This document shows, in pieces, positions 21,390-30,043 of a DNA stretch of 64,000 nucleotides (position 1 is the first letter of the stretch; each line of letters starts with the position of its first letter). The translations under genes and the position numbers were made by a program. This DNA comes from an uncultured Pseudomonadota bacterium (GTDB lineage: Bacteria > Desulfobacterota > Desulfobulbia > Desulfobulbales > Desulfurivibrionaceae), in the NCBI GenBank assembly GCA_937868185.1, contig CALMMG010000002.1:27269-91268 (forward strand). The letters run 5' to 3'. The notes beneath the pieces are model-generated. The model made no database searches. It saw nothing but the letters and a program-made list of their open reading frames with translations, and was not told the DNA's origin.

Positions 21390-22290
21390 CGGGGTCGAAA
21401 TGATTCGCCTTCTTTTTTTTGGCATCATCCAGGCTTCCGGCGAAGGAAACAGAGGGTTCGTGGCTTTCCAGAGGATCTTCAAGATGGAAAGCCATATCGC
21501 CGTCAAGGTCGGGGAGAATGGCATCTGTGTCCTCTTCCTCATCCATGATCAGCATGTCTTTTCGGGCGGCGAGTGATGACGGCAGGGAAATGTCCTGGGA
21601 GGCAAAATCGTTCTCAGGTTCCACCTGCATGTTGCCTAGACTGCTGTCCGGAATGTCGATCTTGACGTAGAGGTCAGTAAGGTCGTCTTCCTCGGCGGCG
21701 GCTAGAGTGTCCTCCTGTTGTTGCCGCCCGGGTTCCGGTTCGGCTGTGGCTCGGCTCCGGGGGGTACCGCCATAGATGTTGCTGCGCTGGGGTTCCTGCT
21801 GGCGGGGTGTCGAGGAACTGAAATGAGTCGATGCCCGTGTAGTGTCGGCGGGTTCTGTGTCCAGCATGTGCAGGTAGGATTTCAGCTGTTGGCGCAGGTC
21901 ATCTCTGGCCTGTTCCCGCAGCGATTTCAGGTTCTCGATTTTTCCTTTCAGCTCGGCAATCTCGCGATTGGCCTCTTCCCGACGGAGGTGCGCTTCTTCC
22001 TTGGCCTCGGCTACGATGGCGTCAGCCTCTTCCCGGCTTTTTTCCTTCATCCCGTCGGCGACATTCTGGGCTGCGATGATGGCACTCTGGAAAGATTTCT
22101 GCTGGTTCTGGTAGGTGGCCAGATCCTTTTCCATGGTTTCCAGCCGTCCTTTGAGTTTCTGGTTTTCTTCGGAAACCGCCTGGTAGGCCGAGGCGATTTT
22201 TTCCAGAAAATCGTCGACCTCTTCAACATCAAAGCCGCGAAAACGGACATGGAACTGCTGGGATTGGATGTCTTGGGCTGAGAGTATCAT
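21373..22290 (-). CDS. divIVA: DivIVA domain protein
   Basis: 305 residues. The N-terminal DivIVA motif is clear: SAQDIQSQQFHVRFRGFDVEEVDDFLEKI (residues 4-32), the membrane-binding and first coiled-coil part. Coiled coil continues to about residue 145, then a low-complexity acidic tail (DTEPADTT, EEDDLTD, DEEEDTDAILPDLDGD) reaches the end. DivIVA proteins sense membrane curvature at poles and septa. Such proteins are best known in Gram-positives but also occur in Deltaproteobacteria. The acidic tail has no obvious partner motif. Confidence 0.88.
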   Translation of the reverse strand: MILSAQDIQSQQFHVRFRGFDVEEVDDFLEKIASAYQAVSEENQKLKGRLETMEKDLATYQNQQKSFQSAIIAAQNVADGMKEKSREEADAIVAEAKEEAHLRREEANREIAELKGKIENLKSLREQARDDLRQQLKSYLHMLDTEPADTTRASTHFSSSTPRQQEPQRSNIYGGTPRSRATAEPEPGRQQQEDTLAAAEEDDLTDLYVKIDIPDSSLGNMQVEPENDFASQDISLPSSLAARKDMLIMDEEEDTDAILPDLDGDMAFHLEDPLESHEPSVSFAGSLDDAKKKKANHFDPDESPL

Positions 22291-22374
22291 GCCTCGGCTC
22301 CTTGTGTGTGCCTCAAAGATTGATGGTCTCGTAAAATGGGAACGAAGACAGAGGTCTGGAACACAACTTGATAA

Positions 22375-22674
22375 TTACCCCATGGTGCTCGCCAGGTGCT
22401 GTAAGGTGGGAACCAGAAAACTTCGCAAAAAGATCAGGGCGAGAATAAGGATCATGGGGGAAAGATCGAGCCCGCCGCCAAAAATCGGCACCACCCTGCG
22501 GATGCGGGAGAGCGCCGGTTCGGTGATCTCGTAAAGAAAACGGACAATGGGGTTGTAAGGGTCGGCGTTCACCCAGGAAATGATAGCCCTGCCAATAATG
22601 ACCCACATGTAGGCGCTTAAGGCAAAGTCCAGCAGGGTGGCCAGGGCGCCTAAAAAATTACCGATGACAAACAT
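22375..22674 (-). CDS. yggT: YggT family membrane protein
   Basis: 99 residues with two hydrophobic segments (about 5-30 and 70-92) and the YggT core AYMWVIIGRAIISWVNADPYNPIVRFLYEITEPAL. YggT/YlmG proteins are integral membrane proteins linked to division and osmotic tolerance in other bacteria. It lies directly upstream of divIVA on the same strand, as in Gram-positive ylmG-divIVA clusters. Confidence 0.9.
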   Translation of the reverse strand: MFVIGNFLGALATLLDFALSAYMWVIIGRAIISWVNADPYNPIVRFLYEITEPALSRIRRVVPIFGGGLDLSPMILILALIFLRSFLVPTLQHLASTMG

Positions 22675-22738
22675 AGCACTCCTCTTTGCTGAGAAAAAAG
22701 TAAACCGGTTGCGCTACTGCACTAAAAGCCCGGTCGGG

Positions 22739-23497
22739 TTACAGATTGATGATGCGCTCCGCCACGGCGATAATCTCCAGGCTGGCCTTACTGTCCGGCG
22801 CCCCCAGTAGGAACGGCCTCTGTTGGCGGATGGCCATGGAGACGCTTTTGTCCTGGGGCATGGCGCCCAGGGTCAGGGGGGTGATCTTCAAGAACCGTTC
22901 CAGCACCATGCTCATATTGGCGAAGACATCCTGGCCTTCTTTTTTGGATTGTACACTGTTTATCAGCAGGTGAAAGCGGTTTCTGTCGTGGCGGGTATGG
23001 AGAACCTTGATCAGGGCATAGGCGTCGGTGAGTGAGGTCGGGTCAGGGGTCAGGATGACGATATTCTCCTGGCTCCAGGTGTTGAACCAGAGCACCGAGT
23101 CCCCAATTCCGGCCGCGGTGTCGACGAGGACATAATCGAAGCGGTCGATGATCTCTTCCAGACTGGAGGTGAGAAGGGCCTGTTCCTCGTACGAGAGGTT
23201 GGCCATCTCCGGCACGCCCGAACTGGCCGGCAGGACATGAAACCTCGGGTTGATCTCCACCAGGGAGCTTGCCAGCTCACGCCCCTCTTCGATGGTTTCC
23301 CGGATGGTGTGTCGGACGTTGAGACCCAACACTACATCGACGTTGGCCAGCCCCAGGTCGCCGTCGATGAGGAGGACGGATTTGCCTTTCTGGGAAAGGG
23401 CGGTGGCCACGTTCACCGAAAAGGAGGTCTTGCCGACCCCGCCTTTGCCGCTGCTGATACAGATGATTTTCGGAGAGCGCTTGGTTTTCGCGGTCAT
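22739..23497 (-). CDS. MinD/ParA-like ATPase (FlhG/YlxH type)
   Basis: 252 residues. The deviant Walker A KGGVGKT is near residue 20 (SSGKGGVGKTSFSVNVA), GDLGLANVDVVLG near 46-58 is characteristic of FlhG/YlxH rather than MinD, and VLVDTAAGIG supplies Walker B. The family positions flagella, septa or cargo by ATP-dependent membrane cycling. No flagellar genes are in the window; the neighbours are yggT/divIVA, so a role in polar positioning is an inference. It lacks a clear C-terminal amphipathic MinD tail. Confidence 0.85.
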   Translation of the reverse strand: MTAKTKRSPKIICISSGKGGVGKTSFSVNVATALSQKGKSVLLIDGDLGLANVDVVLGLNVRHTIRETIEEGRELASSLVEINPRFHVLPASSGVPEMANLSYEEQALLTSSLEEIIDRFDYVLVDTAAGIGDSVLWFNTWSQENIVILTPDPTSLTDAYALIKVLHTRHDRNRFHLLINSVQSKKEGQDVFANMSMVLERFLKITPLTLGAMPQDKSVSMAIRQQRPFLLGAPDSKASLEIIAVAERIINL

Positions 23498-23572
23498 GGA
23501 CGATTTTCCTCTGCAAAAAGCTGTAAGTGTGACGGACGCCTCAAAAGGGTGTCCGTTAAAGCTGCCAACAAA

Positions 23573-24322
23573 TTACGCCGCCATCCCCGCCGCACGCGGC
23601 GAGGCTTTTCTGGGTTGCATCCAAAGCTGGGCGCGTTCTTCCACCGTTACCTGGCAGGAATCCTCGGCCCGAGCGGCACTGCTTTGGCAGATGGCATTGT
23701 TGCCCATCTTGGTGGCGCGGGTCAGTTCGGCTTCGGCCAGAGTCAGAAGTTGCTCTGCTGCCATGGTCTCATAGGCATGGCAAACGGCAATGCCCAGGGC
23801 CAGGTTTGCACCTTTGGTGGAAACGGCGCTGCGTAGAATGGTCCGAATCTCTTCCGCCCGTTTCCGCGCTTTACCCACAGTGGTGCCCGGCATGATCAGG
23901 GCCAGGCCGTTTTTTTGAAAGCCGGAGAGCAGATCCCCCGGATGGAGGCAGGGCGTAAGCGCTGTCGCTGGTTGGCCAGCCAGGGCGTTTGCCCCGGAAA
24001 ATGTGAGGAGGACAAGGGCGCAAGGCAGTCTGGTCTGCTGGACCTGGGCAAGCTCCATTGCCAGTTGTTGGCGGAGCCAGGCGAGGTCTGGCAGTTGTCC
24101 CTCTGCATGGCCAACCGTTGCTGAGCGGGGTTGGTCGGGAAAGCGCAGCCCGGCCAGAGTCGAAGCCACCTCCGATGCGGGAATGTTGCAGTCGATAATG
24201 AGTAGGCCCAGGGGCTGAGATGCTTTTCCGGTGAGTCTGATTGCGCGAACAGGGTGCTGGCTGGCCTGATCCTCAAGGCTGCGGTAAAGCATGGCAGTAT
24301 CCGATGGCGTTTTTTTGTTCAT
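23573..24322 (-). CDS. Degenerate GGDEF-like domain protein
   Basis: 249 residues, not recognised with certainty. The region from about 90 to 215 resembles a diguanylate cyclase fold: QLAMELAQVQQTRLPCALVLLTFSG matches the alpha1-beta1 stretch, and FQKNGLALIMPGTTVGKARKRAEEIR fits the GGDEF hairpin position, but the active-site GG(D/E)EF is replaced by QKNGLA, so catalysis is not expected. It could be a c-di-GMP- or partner-binding relic. The ATG overlaps the metG stop as ATGA, so it is translated with metG. Confidence 0.55.
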   Translation of the reverse strand: MNKKTPSDTAMLYRSLEDQASQHPVRAIRLTGKASQPLGLLIIDCNIPASEVASTLAGLRFPDQPRSATVGHAEGQLPDLAWLRQQLAMELAQVQQTRLPCALVLLTFSGANALAGQPATALTPCLHPGDLLSGFQKNGLALIMPGTTVGKARKRAEEIRTILRSAVSTKGANLALGIAVCHAYETMAAEQLLTLAEAELTRATKMGNNAICQSSAARAEDSCQVTVEERAQLWMQPRKASPRAAGMAA

Positions 24323-26256
24323 GCCACCCTGCTGCCGTTAGCGACCGGGCCGGAAACGGCGGAAAGCACCAGACGATCGCCTTCTTTGGCGGCCAGGACC
24401 ATGCCGTGGGAAGCCACGCCCATCAATTTGGCGGGTTTGAGGTTGGCGACAATGATTACCTGTCGGCCCACCAGTTCTTCTGGTTGGTAATGTTGGGCGA
24501 TGCCAGCGACAATGGTGCGTTCCTCCGGAGCCATGACCGTCAACTTGAGGAGACGGTCCGATTTGGCGATCTTTTCGGCAGCGACGATCTCTGCCACCCG
24601 CAATTCCAGGTTCTGGAAGGCGTCAAAGGAGATGAGGCCATCACCCTCTGATGTAGCCTCGGGGCTGGGGGTCTTTTCTGTGGCGGGTTCTTTCATGGTT
24701 TTGGTTTTTGCCGGTTGTGGTTTGTCTTTTGCTTCTTGTTGCAGTCTGGGGAAAAGTTGCGCCCCAGGGGTGATGGCTTTTCCCGGCACGAGTCCGCCCC
24801 AGACCCCATAGTCGTTAAGATTGTTTTCGCCTGTCACGCCCAGAGCCTCGGCCATCTTGGCGGCAGTTTCCGGCATGATGGGGCGCAGGGTCAGGGTGAT
24901 GAGCCTCAGTGTCTCCAACAGGGTGTACAGCACCGTGCCGAGCTGGGCGGTTTGTTGCGGGTCCTTGACCAGTTCCCAAGGCTGGGTGCTGACGATGTAT
25001 TTGTTGGCCCGGCTGATCACCTCCCACACCGCAGCCAAGGCCCGGTGGAAGGCGAAATGGTCCAGGTGTTCGCGGTACTGGGTCAGCATGGCCAGGGCTG
25101 CTTCGGCCAGTTCCTGGTCTTGGGGTGAGGGGGTTCCCGGTTGCGGTACAACGCTTGCCGCGAAGTTCTTCACCATGGTCAGCGAGCGGGAAAAGAGGTT
25201 GCCCAGGTCGTTGGTCAGGTCGGAGTTGTGCCGGGCCAGCAGGGCTTCTTTGGAAAAGCCTGCATCAAGGCCAAAGGACATCTCGCGGAGCAGGAAGTAG
25301 CGCACCGAATCCGCGCCGAATTCCGCCACCAGCTCGCCGGGCCGCACCACGTTGCCCAGGCTCTTGGACATCTTGGTCTCGTTCATGTTCCAGTAGCCAT
25401 GGACATGCAGACGCTGGTATGGCTCAAGCCCCATGGCCTTGAGCATGGTGGGCCAGTAGATGGCGTGGGGCTTGAGGATGTCCTTGGCGATGACATGCTC
25501 GGTCACTGGCCAGTAACGGGTAAAATCATCGCCCGCGGGATAACCCAGGCCGGAAAGGTAGTTGATCAGGGCGTCGAACCAGACATAGGTGACGAAACGG
25601 TTGTCGAACGGGAGCGAGATGCCCCAGGTGAGTCGGGTGGTGGGCCGGGAGATGCAGAGATCCTCCAGGGGTTCCTTGAGAAAGGAGAGCACCTCGTTGC
25701 GGTAGCGTGTCGGGGTGATGAATTCCGGATGGTTATTGATATGGTCGATGAGCCATTCCTGGTACTTGCTCATCCGGAAAAAATAATTCTGCTCGCTGAT
25801 CTGGTCCGGTTCGGTGAGATGATCCGGGCACTTGCCGTCCTTCAGCTCTTTTTCGGTGAGGAACTGTTCGCACCCCTTGCAGTAGAGACCGGTGTACTCG
25901 CTGAAATAGATATCGCCCTGGTCGTACACCTGCTGGAGAATTCCCTGTACCACCGCCATGTGAGCCGGGTCTGTGGTGCGGACAAAGGTGTCCGGCTCAA
26001 TGGAGAGCACCGGCCAAGCCGCCTTGAACATGGCGCTGATCTTGTCTACATACTCCTTAACGGAAACCTCGGCGTCTGCTGCGGCATGGACGATCTTGTC
26101 GCCGTGTTCATCAGTGCCGGTCTGGAAGCGGACATCCTTGCCCAGCAGCCGCTGATAACGGCAGACGGTGTCGGCAACCACGGTGGAATAGGCGTGGCCC
26201 AGATGGGGTTGGGCGTTGACGTAGAAAATCGGGGTGGTGAGGTAATACGCGGTCAT
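24319..26256 (-). CDS. metG: Methionine--tRNA ligase
   Basis: 645 residues. The class I core shows HLGHAY near residue 18 (HIGH), a knuckle with CKGC and a downstream CPDH for zinc, and TKMSKSLGN near 300 (KMSKS). A Lys/Pro/Thr-rich linker (about 510-545) leads to a C-terminal EMAP-type tRNA-binding domain beginning FQNLELRVAEIV. It charges tRNA-Met for initiation and elongation. Both ends overlap neighbours by four bases, so it is part of a tight minus-strand operon. Confidence 0.97.
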   Translation of the reverse strand: MTAYYLTTPIFYVNAQPHLGHAYSTVVADTVCRYQRLLGKDVRFQTGTDEHGDKIVHAAADAEVSVKEYVDKISAMFKAAWPVLSIEPDTFVRTTDPAHMAVVQGILQQVYDQGDIYFSEYTGLYCKGCEQFLTEKELKDGKCPDHLTEPDQISEQNYFFRMSKYQEWLIDHINNHPEFITPTRYRNEVLSFLKEPLEDLCISRPTTRLTWGISLPFDNRFVTYVWFDALINYLSGLGYPAGDDFTRYWPVTEHVIAKDILKPHAIYWPTMLKAMGLEPYQRLHVHGYWNMNETKMSKSLGNVVRPGELVAEFGADSVRYFLLREMSFGLDAGFSKEALLARHNSDLTNDLGNLFSRSLTMVKNFAASVVPQPGTPSPQDQELAEAALAMLTQYREHLDHFAFHRALAAVWEVISRANKYIVSTQPWELVKDPQQTAQLGTVLYTLLETLRLITLTLRPIMPETAAKMAEALGVTGENNLNDYGVWGGLVPGKAITPGAQLFPRLQQEAKDKPQPAKTKTMKEPATEKTPSPEATSEGDGLISFDAFQNLELRVAEIVAAEKIAKSDRLLKLTVMAPEERTIVAGIAQHYQPEELVGRQVIIVANLKPAKLMGVASHGMVLAAKEGDRLVLSAVSGPVANGSRVA

Positions 26257-27245
26257 TGGTTCGACCCTTCCGAGGCTTTGTGCTGCCGAGGTTTTTTTCT
26301 TCTGGGTGGGGCTTCCGGTTCAGGGGGCTGGGCTTGGACTGGGGCCGCTCCCTGGCCTTGGCCGGGTTGCGTCGCTTTGGCCTGGCTCCATTCTTCCTTG
26401 GTGAGAATGATATTTCTTTCATGGCCGTCCACCCAGGAGACCTCGAGGGTTTCCTCCAGGGGGTTTACCTTGATAATCTTGTAATTCTTCTCGCCCACGG
26501 TGATGGCTTTGCCCGGTTTGGGCATCGTCTTGCGGATGGCGTGGTAGGTGTCGTATTCGTAGGTGAGGCAGCAGAGCAGCCGGTTGCAGATCCCGGAGAT
26601 CTTGGCCGGATTGAGGGGCAACCCCTGTTCCTTTGCCATCTTGATGGAAACCGGGGCAAAGTTTTTGAGATAGGACGAGCAACAGAGTTCTCGGCCGCAA
26701 CAGCCCAGGCCGCCGATCATCTTGGTTTCGTGACGGACCCCGACCTGGCGGATTTCAACCCGGGTGCGGAATTCCTGGACCAGATCCTTGACCAGCTCGC
26801 GAAAGTCAACCCTGGTGTCGGCGGTGAAGTAGAAGATGATCTTGCTGCCGTTTAAAAAACGTTCCACCTTGATGAGTTTCATGGGCAACCCATGGGTGGA
26901 GATGAAGCGGGTGCAGACAGTAAAGGCTTCCTTTTCGCGTTCAAGGAGGCGAGCGAATTTTTCCGTTTCGTCCCGGGTTCCCCTCCGGACGATCAGGTGG
27001 CTGCCCAAGCCTGCCGGCTCGGTTCGCCCAGGGCAGGGCTGGGTTCGGGAATGGACCGTGGCCGGTTCGATGCCGTGTTCGGTCTGGGCCATGACCAGCT
27101 CATGGACCTTGAGGTTCTGGATGCGGGAGACGGCGGAGAAAAATTGGTCTCCTGGCCGGAACTGAATGGTGTAGCAGGTTTCCGGTGCGTTGTGCTGGTC
27201 TTCATGCACCAGCTCTTCTGGGGGTGTTTCGAGGGTTTCGTTCAT
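26253..27245 (-). CDS. PSP1/RicT-family regulatory protein
   Basis: 330 residues. The PSP1 core (about 65-270) carries the cysteine-rich block GGLGCCGRELCCSSYL and GICNRLLCCLTYEYD, the signature of RicT-like proteins, which in Bacillus form the RicAFT/Y complex affecting RNA processing and biofilm. The C-terminus is rich in Q, P, K and R (QPPEPEAPPRRKK) and likely disordered. It lies between holB and metG and overlaps metG by four bases. The yaaT/ricT-holB pairing is common in bacteria, supporting the assignment. Confidence 0.85.
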   Translation of the reverse strand: MNETLETPPEELVHEDQHNAPETCYTIQFRPGDQFFSAVSRIQNLKVHELVMAQTEHGIEPATVHSRTQPCPGRTEPAGLGSHLIVRRGTRDETEKFARLLEREKEAFTVCTRFISTHGLPMKLIKVERFLNGSKIIFYFTADTRVDFRELVKDLVQEFRTRVEIRQVGVRHETKMIGGLGCCGRELCCSSYLKNFAPVSIKMAKEQGLPLNPAKISGICNRLLCCLTYEYDTYHAIRKTMPKPGKAITVGEKNYKIIKVNPLEETLEVSWVDGHERNIILTKEEWSQAKATQPGQGQGAAPVQAQPPEPEAPPRRKKPRQHKASEGSNQ

Positions 27246-27340
27246 GTATCGCGCTCAAACAGCCAGTAGGCTGCAAAATTGGTAGTGTTCACGGTCTGCA
27301 ATCGTGGTTGATCGACCATGTTAAGAAGGCGATCATACCA

Positions 27341-28348
27341 TTAAAGCAAACCAAAGAAAAGTACTTCGCACACCGCAGTGGGGTTGCAGTTGCGGGCCAG
27401 TTGTTTTCGGGCCATGTCCAGCAGTTGTAACCTCTTTGAGAGCTGTTGGCTCGACCAGCGGCGGCAGGCGGTCGGGAAGGTGGGGCTCAGATCATGGTTG
27501 ATGATCGAACCTGCTGTACCATGGCTGAAAAGGAGAAGATCATGGAGCCAGGTGGAGAGCAGTTCCAGGAGTTCGCCAAGATCCTCCTTGAGTTTGGCCG
27601 CTGTCTCGGCGAGTTCGGTAAGGGTCTGGATCGCTGCCGGGGTGTTCGGCTCAAGCCGGAGCAGGTTCCCGATAATCTCCTTCCGAAACCCCAGCAGATC
27701 TTTGGCCAGGAGGAGTCTTGCCCGGCCTAGGCTGCCTTCGGCCATGGCCGCCAGGGTGGCCGCGAGCTCCGGCTCTAGGCCTGCTTCCTGCGTCAGGATT
27801 TTCGACACTTCTGCCTGGGGGAGCGGGAAAAAAGGCACGGTCTGGCAGCGGGAGAGGATGGTGGGCAGAATACCGCCGGCTTCGTCGGCGGTAAGGATAA
27901 TCATGGTTTGGGCGGGCGGTTCTTCCAGGGTTTTGAGCAGGCTGTTAGCTGCTTCCCGCCGCATGGTGTGGATATCGCAGAGCAGCGCCACCCGGATTGT
28001 TGCCTCAAAGGGAGGGAAGGCCAGGGTTTTTTTAAGTTCGCGCACCTGATTGATCTTGATTGCCGCACCCTCCGGCTCGATTACGATGAAATCCGGGTGG
28101 TTGTTGGAATGAAACTTGCGACAGGAAGGGCAGTGCCCGCAGGGTTCGTGATTTTCAGGGTTTTGGCAGTTGAGGGCGGCGGCGAAGGTTCTGGCCAGGG
28201 TTTTTTTGCCAACCCCCATGGGACCTTTGAAGAGAAAGGCATGGGCCAGCCGGTTTTGCTCCACGGCACGGTGCAGCAGTTTTTTAGCCTTGTCCTGGCC
28301 GATGATCCCGGCAAAGCAAAGGGGTATGTTGTCCTGGGGCGGTTTCAT
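27341..28348 (-). CDS. holB: DNA polymerase III subunit delta'
   Basis: 335 residues from the ATG at 28348 (MKPPQDNIPLCFAGIIGQDKAKK); an upstream in-frame start lacks support. An AAA+ clamp-loader fold: Walker A-like GPMGVGKKT, a zinc module CGHCPSC preceded by CQNPENHEPC, the NSLLKTLEEPP segment and SRCQT (sensor 1/SRC motif). It is part of the sliding-clamp loader. The neighbouring PSP1-family gene is a frequent genomic partner. Confidence 0.92.
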   Translation of the reverse strand: MKPPQDNIPLCFAGIIGQDKAKKLLHRAVEQNRLAHAFLFKGPMGVGKKTLARTFAAALNCQNPENHEPCGHCPSCRKFHSNNHPDFIVIEPEGAAIKINQVRELKKTLAFPPFEATIRVALLCDIHTMRREAANSLLKTLEEPPAQTMIILTADEAGGILPTILSRCQTVPFFPLPQAEVSKILTQEAGLEPELAATLAAMAEGSLGRARLLLAKDLLGFRKEIIGNLLRLEPNTPAAIQTLTELAETAAKLKEDLGELLELLSTWLHDLLLFSHGTAGSIINHDLSPTFPTACRRWSSQQLSKRLQLLDMARKQLARNCNPTAVCEVLFFGLL

Positions 28349-28446
28349 GCCCGTATCATACCCGATGCGGCAGGGATGAAAAAGGCAAAAGGCGGATAAG
28401 CCAGTCAAGCGAGACTCAGGTTGGGTGCAGGGAGAGGCGGGCGCAT

Positions 28447-29790
28447 TTAGGCCGTCGGGGTGGGGCGATCCTTGATGACCTGTTGGACTGCCTCGATGAT
28501 CTCGGAAGATTCGGGGCCTTTGCGGATTACCAGATCAGCGCCGGCAGCCAGGGCCTCTTGCTGGACCTCCGGCCGGTCATCCGCGGTAAACAGTAGGAGC
28601 TTCACCTCAACGTAATCTGGGCGGCGGCGGATTTCCTTGCAGATCTCAATGCCGGAGAGAAGCGGCAGGATGTAATCAATCACCGCCACCGCTGGTTTTT
28701 CGGCGAGGATCAGGGCCAACCCTTCCTGGCCGTTTGTTGCGGAAAGGGGGATGAACCCCGCCTTTTGGAGCAGACGGCTGTAGAGTCTTAAGATAACGGG
28801 GTTGTCATCGACGAGCACCACCTTGTGCTGGGAGATGGTCTCACCTGTTGTTTGTGTTTCGCTGAAATCCTGAAGAACCAGGAGTAGATCCCCTTGGCGC
28901 AAAGAGATTTCCGGTCCGGGGAAGATGGTGTCCTGTCCGGCCCGGCGCAAGCCGAAAATCCGGGTGCCCATCTGGCGGGAAACCTCTTCAATGGTGGCCT
29001 CGGCCATGCTCGAGCCTTCGTGTACCTCAATCCACTGACTGGCAGGGGGTTCTTTGTCTGTCTGCCTGCCGGTGGCGATGAGGAGGGCTTCGGCAATCCT
29101 CATCCCAGCCGAGGCAAAGGGGGAGATGACATTGTCGGCGCCTGCCCGGAGGATCTTATGCTCCGAGGAACTGTCTTCGGCGCGGGAGATGATATGGAGG
29201 GTGGGATTGAGTTCTCGGGCGGACAAGACAATAAAGAGATTGTCCGGGTCCTTATTAAGCAGGGCAATCAGGCCGGTGGCTGATTTGATCCCGGCCGCCC
29301 GGAGTGTCTCTTCGTTGGTGGCGTCGCCGTGAATATGGAGATGGCCCTGTTCTGTGATATGCTGACAGTGTTCCGCCGAATTTTCAATGATTACGAAATC
29401 AACCTGGTTGGCCTTGAAATGTTCAGCCGCCGCCGCGCCCACCCGCCCGTAGCCACAGAGAATGAAATGTGACTTGAGCTGGGCAATCTTCTTGTTCATT
29501 TTTTTTCTCTCCTTGCCCCCGGACCAGACCGTTTCAACGACCGACCCGACCAGAGCGTGGCTGGCAAAGGCCAGGCCGCTAAAGCCCATGATAATGTAGC
29601 CCGTGGTAAAAATCCGCCCGGTATCGGATAGCGGCCGCACCTCCCCGAAACCAACCGAGGTCAGGGTGATGACCGACATGTACAGGGCCTCGATAAAGGT
29701 GAAGTCTTCTAACCCCATATAACCCAGAATACCCACCAGGATGAGGGCGAGAATGGCTGCCAGGGTCCAGATGATTCGATGGGTTTTCAC
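28447..29790 (-). CDS. K+ channel with RCK domains fused to a CheY-like receiver
   Basis: 447 residues with a GTG start. A short membrane part has TM1 (about 7-25), a pore with the filter TSVGFGE (44-50) and TM2 (about 60-85). The RCK_N/TrkA-N domain follows from HFILCGYGRVG (108-118), with the gate aspartate-type HGDA near 155. RCK_C is about 245-310. A receiver domain fills 322-447, with D328/D329, the phosphoacceptor D372, T402 and K424 all in place. Channel plus RCK is standard; a C-terminal phosphorylatable receiver is not. A two-component kinase could thus gate potassium flux, but no dedicated kinase is adjacent. Confidence 0.85.
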   Translation of the reverse strand: MKTHRIIWTLAAILALILVGILGYMGLEDFTFIEALYMSVITLTSVGFGEVRPLSDTGRIFTTGYIIMGFSGLAFASHALVGSVVETVWSGGKERKKMNKKIAQLKSHFILCGYGRVGAAAAEHFKANQVDFVIIENSAEHCQHITEQGHLHIHGDATNEETLRAAGIKSATGLIALLNKDPDNLFIVLSARELNPTLHIISRAEDSSSEHKILRAGADNVISPFASAGMRIAEALLIATGRQTDKEPPASQWIEVHEGSSMAEATIEEVSRQMGTRIFGLRRAGQDTIFPGPEISLRQGDLLLVLQDFSETQTTGETISQHKVVLVDDNPVILRLYSRLLQKAGFIPLSATNGQEGLALILAEKPAVAVIDYILPLLSGIEICKEIRRRPDYVEVKLLLFTADDRPEVQQEALAAGADLVIRKGPESSEIIEAVQQVIKDRPTPTA

Positions 29791-30043
29791 GGGCAGGATC
29801 AGGGGTAAAAGATTGTCGGCGCTGGAGCTAGGCCGGGCAGTGCTGTTAATGGCGCGGTTGATTTCATGAAAATCTTGTACCGTGCCCTGCCCCGTTCGTC
29901 AAGCAGCAGGAGGAGATTTGGGGAAAAAGCTCTTTTTGCAGGGGCAACGCAATTTCCTGCGGAAAAAAGTGTGGTTTAATGATAGGTTGAAGGCTTATTT
30001 GTTTTTGTCACGACTTGTGCATACACCTTTTTAGGATAAGACC

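Noticed and set aside
25141-26484. 447-codon open frame on the plus strand
   Set aside because: Antisense to metG and the PSP1-family gene; composition is that of a shadow frame.
29791-30043. Promoter pair in the 253-base gap between the channel gene and purL
   Set aside because: The gap must hold divergent promoters, but no -35/-10 pair of acceptable quality or sigma54 site was found.
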